Below are positions 62,222 through 64,000 of a DNA stretch of 64,000 nucleotides, piece by piece; position 1 is the first letter of the stretch, and each line of letters begins with the position of its first letter. This stretch comes from Paenibacillus athensensis. Lineage in GTDB: Bacteria; Bacillota; Bacilli; Paenibacillales; NBRC-103111. A program made the position numbers and the translations under genes. The notes below the pieces were generated by a model. It did no database searches, was not told the origin of the DNA, and worked only from the letters and a program-made list of their open reading frames with translations. The stretch covers positions 310,001 through 374,000 of the forward strand of contig NZ_MYFO02000003.1 of assembly GCF_004514475.2 (NCBI RefSeq). The letters are read 5' to 3'.

Positions 62222-63427
62222 TTAGTTGTCAGGGGTTTCCAATAAGGTTTGGAAGGTAACATGCCCTGTACCAATATCCTTTTTGTTCGCATATTTAATC
62301 ATGTTGGTTTGCCCTTGTTTATATCGGACAAACATGTAATCGGCATCGCCAACGATGAAGCTGTGATCCAACGGAAGAAAGGACAGATCAAATTTGTCCA
62401 CAAGCTGGTAATTCGTATCGTACACGCTCATTTCGTGCCGAATATGCTGATACTTCTCCGTGGTGAGATAAAACCAGACGGGACGAGAGAAGAGATAGTT
62501 GCCGCTTGCATAAAAATTAGATAAAAAATCGCGCCGGATCGGTAGCTCCGCGATCTGATTGCCGTCCAAATCAGCGGAATAGCCCAGCCAGGCTTGCTGA
62601 TCGTCGGGATCGCCGTAAAAATAAGAAAAAATCAACTTATCGTTGAAAATCCCCTGAATCGTACTGTTTTTGTGGTCGTCCTCTGAGAACATCCTGGATA
62701 TGGTCCGGTTTTGAATATCGTATTGCATCGTTCTGTACATGTTTTTGGCAGGCTCAAGAAAATAAACATGGCTGCCGTAAGGAATAATATCTGCGATATA
62801 GCCGGCCGGCAAATTCCCGTGATAGATTTCTTCAGGCTTGGCAAAAGCGCTTTGCAGATCGTATTGCATGATCTTATATTCCAATTCCGATTTTTTATTA
62901 AAATCCTTGGTTGAGTAATACACCACGCCCCGGTGAATCGCAATGGCATCGGGAGGAAAGTCGAAAGTCAGCTTTGATTTTCGCGAAGAGCCGTCTTTGG
63001 CTAGTTCAATGAGCTCAAAGCGCTTGGCGTTTTCGTTATTTTTGCCGGGTACGTTACGGCTTTCAATGGTATACAGATGATTATCGGAATACGCCAAAAA
63101 ACCTGGATAATCTTCCTTGTTTACATAGGCGTTGCACGCCGCGCTTTTATCGGCGCCGGTCTCGTGCAAGCAATCCGTATCCGGTCGATTGTCCAGTAAC
63201 ACCGGCTTCATGGCAGCTTTATCCATGTAGTAGATGTAGCTGCCGTTCAAGAAATAATAGCCATTGTCGCTGATCGCCGTATGAATGCCTGTTCCTTGCT
63301 CGTGAAAAGAATAAGGGTAGTCGGTAGCGGGATTGTAAGTATCGCTGTAATCGGCAGAGTCCCCGCATGCGGTTAAGCTGCTTGCACAAATAAAGAGCAA
63401 TAGGGCATAAATCAGTGTTTTTTTCAT
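62222..63427 (-). CDS. Lipoprotein, beta-propeller-like
   Basis: 401 residues. Lipoprotein signal peptide (KKTLIYALLLFICASSLTAC) with the lipobox LTAC, so anchored outside. The body has repeated short strands of the type GYYFLNGSYIYYMD, LAYSDNHLYTIES and GVVYYSTKDF, typical of DUF5050/YncE-like propellers. AGAGGAG before ATG 63427. Placed between the secreted Ser/Thr-rich protein and the ABC permease, it may be a receptor or immunity lipoprotein; that role is inferred from position only. Confidence 0.8.
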   Translation of the reverse strand: MKKTLIYALLLFICASSLTACGDSADYSDTYNPATDYPYSFHEQGTGIHTAISDNGYYFLNGSYIYYMDKAAMKPVLLDNRPDTDCLHETGADKSAACNAYVNKEDYPGFLAYSDNHLYTIESRNVPGKNNENAKRFELIELAKDGSSRKSKLTFDFPPDAIAIHRGVVYYSTKDFNKKSELEYKIMQYDLQSAFAKPEEIYHGNLPAGYIADIIPYGSHVYFLEPAKNMYRTMQYDIQNRTISRMFSEDDHKNSTIQGIFNDKLIFSYFYGDPDDQQAWLGYSADLDGNQIAELPIRRDFLSNFYASGNYLFSRPVWFYLTTEKYQHIRHEMSVYDTNYQLVDKFDLSFLPLDHSFIVGDADYMFVRYKQGQTNMIKYANKKDIGTGHVTFQTLLETPDN

Positions 63428-63486
63428 GATCTGCTCCTCTCGTCAGTAAGACGGATGGCGTGGCCTGTGTCGAGAAAATAGAATGT

Positions 63487-63532
63487 GCTCTTGACGGAGG
63501 CCGGGCGGCGCGCCGCCGCCTCCATCAAGAGC
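63487..63532 (-). terminator. Large GC-rich hairpin between the secreted-protein and lipoprotein genes
   Basis: GCTCTTGA, one mismatch, GGAGGC and the inner GGCGGCGCGCCGCC fold back on GCCTCC...TCAAGAGC over 46 bases. On the minus strand it is followed by ACATTCTATTTTCTC, not a strict T run, so partial termination or mRNA 3'-end protection of the first gene is likely. Confidence 0.6.
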
Positions 63533-63571
63533 CGAATTTCGTGATCCATGTATACGAAAAACGAACAAGAG

Positions 63572-63964
63572 CTAGGTGCTAGTCGAAGCTGTCCACGACT
63601 GGGAGTTGTAATACACGCCATGCGATCCAGTCGCAGAAATCGAAATCGGATTCACATGGTTTGAGTTTGCGGTTGCACTAACGCTAGACGATCCGGCGGA
63701 TGCATTATTCGTTACGGTGTAACGATTGGTGATGGAGCCCCACCCGTAAGTATACGTAACGCTTGCAGTCAATCCTGCAGTGGTCCCGCTAATCGAGGTG
63801 CTGGCTGTGGCGCTGGAGCTTCCCATGCTAAGCGAAGCATAGGTCGAATACCCGCCTACGGAGCCACTTTGCGAAGTGGCCGCAAAAGCGCTGCCGGAGA
63901 TGCTTAAAGCAGCCCCCATTACAAAAGTGAAAGCAAGAAGCATTTTTTTGTTCAGTGTTTTCAT
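63572..63964 (-). CDS. Secreted Ser/Thr/Gly-rich small protein
   Basis: 130 residues. Signal peptide about 1-29 (KKMLLAFTFVMGAALSISGS ... FAA), then a 100-residue Ser/Thr/Ala/Gly-rich exported part with no Cys and aromatic patches (SVTYTYGWGSITNRYTV, GSHGVYYNSQSW). GGAGATTG before ATG 63964. The layout of secreted small protein, lipoprotein, large permease and ATPase recalls lactococcin-972-type loci, but the sequence match is too weak to assign it. A bacteriocin-like or surface role is inferred. Confidence 0.7.
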   Translation of the reverse strand: MKTLNKKMLLAFTFVMGAALSISGSAFAATSQSGSVGGYSTYASLSMGSSSATASTSISGTTAGLTASVTYTYGWGSITNRYTVTNNASAGSSSVSATANSNHVNPISISATGSHGVYYNSQSWTASTST

Positions 63965-64000
63965 TGTTCAATCTCCAATCTGCATGTAATTGATCGTACC

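Noticed and set aside
63572..63964. Firm assignment of the secreted protein as lactococcin 972
   Set aside because: Only loose resemblance (signal peptide, aromatic C-terminal patches, ABC neighbours); no definite family motif visible.

Overview
The window looks like chromosomal DNA of a GC-rich, endospore-forming Paenibacillaceae (Paenibacillus-like) bacterium. Supporting signs are Firmicute-style Shine-Dalgarno sequences, frequent GTG/TTG starts, a BirA-type biotin operator, a HelD RNA-polymerase recycling ATPase, an LCP protein, a BY-kinase/Wzz pair split into two genes, and BclA-like collagen proteins carrying a collagen 'preface' domain typical of exosporium proteins. No rRNA, tRNA, CRISPR array, prophage or intact IS was seen.

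Layout. 1-12.4 kb: a tightly packed plus-strand exopolysaccharide operon (VanZ tail, membrane 4,6-dehydratase, Wzx flippase, Wzy-like polymerase, GT2, HAD plus membrane partner, GT4, PglC-like phosphoglycosyl transferase, ATP-grasp ligase, second HAD, DegT aminotransferase). It meets a convergent BY-kinase/Wzz pair (12.4-13.8 kb) whose leader holds an inverted-repeat-bounded element. 14-16.1 kb: a protein with a degenerate PIN-like domain, and an inositol-phosphatase-family enzyme. 17.0-23.1 kb: biotin operon bioD-bioB-bioF-bioH-like-bioC plus a VOC/DinB fusion gene, preceded by a clear BirA operator; bioA is absent. 23.3-31.2 kb: a candidate peptide system (below). 31.3-34.6 kb: HelD enlarged by two tandem-repeat insertions. 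34.8-39.7 kb: gltB. 40.4-43 kb: hemL and an LCP protein. 43.1-45.8 kb: three-gene ABC-2 transporter. 46-48 kb: an SLH-domain secreted protein and a Bcp peroxiredoxin. 48.2-58.1 kb: an exosporium island with two collagen-like proteins, a stand-alone preface-domain protein, three glycosyltransferases and two methyltransferases. 58.3-64 kb: a YcxB-like protein, a tiny membrane protein, and an ABC transporter/lipoprotein/secreted Ser-Thr-rich protein module.

The strongest candidate for an undescribed system is at 23.6-31.2 kb. A GAF-LuxR regulator and a four-gene exporter with the YknW-X-Y-Z order (Yip1 protein, HlyD-like adaptor, MacB-type ATPase, MacB-type permease) precede two adjacent 37- and 39-residue peptide genes absent from ordinary gene calls because of their size. 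The peptides share an almost identical 12-residue N-terminus (MILEELQTVDAP), have divergent Gly-rich hydrophobic C-terminal parts, and both end in Cys. After an intrinsic terminator come an M50 site-2-type protease with a PqqD-like front domain and a ThiF/E1-like enzyme with a membrane-spanning tail. I read this as a RiPP, bacteriocin or pheromone locus whose maturation pair is an E1-like enzyme plus an intramembrane protease.

A second window-wide pattern is low-complexity, GC-rich, in-frame expansions in otherwise conserved enzymes (BioD, BioF N-terminus, HemL, HelD, a HAD protein, a two-domain glycosyltransferase).
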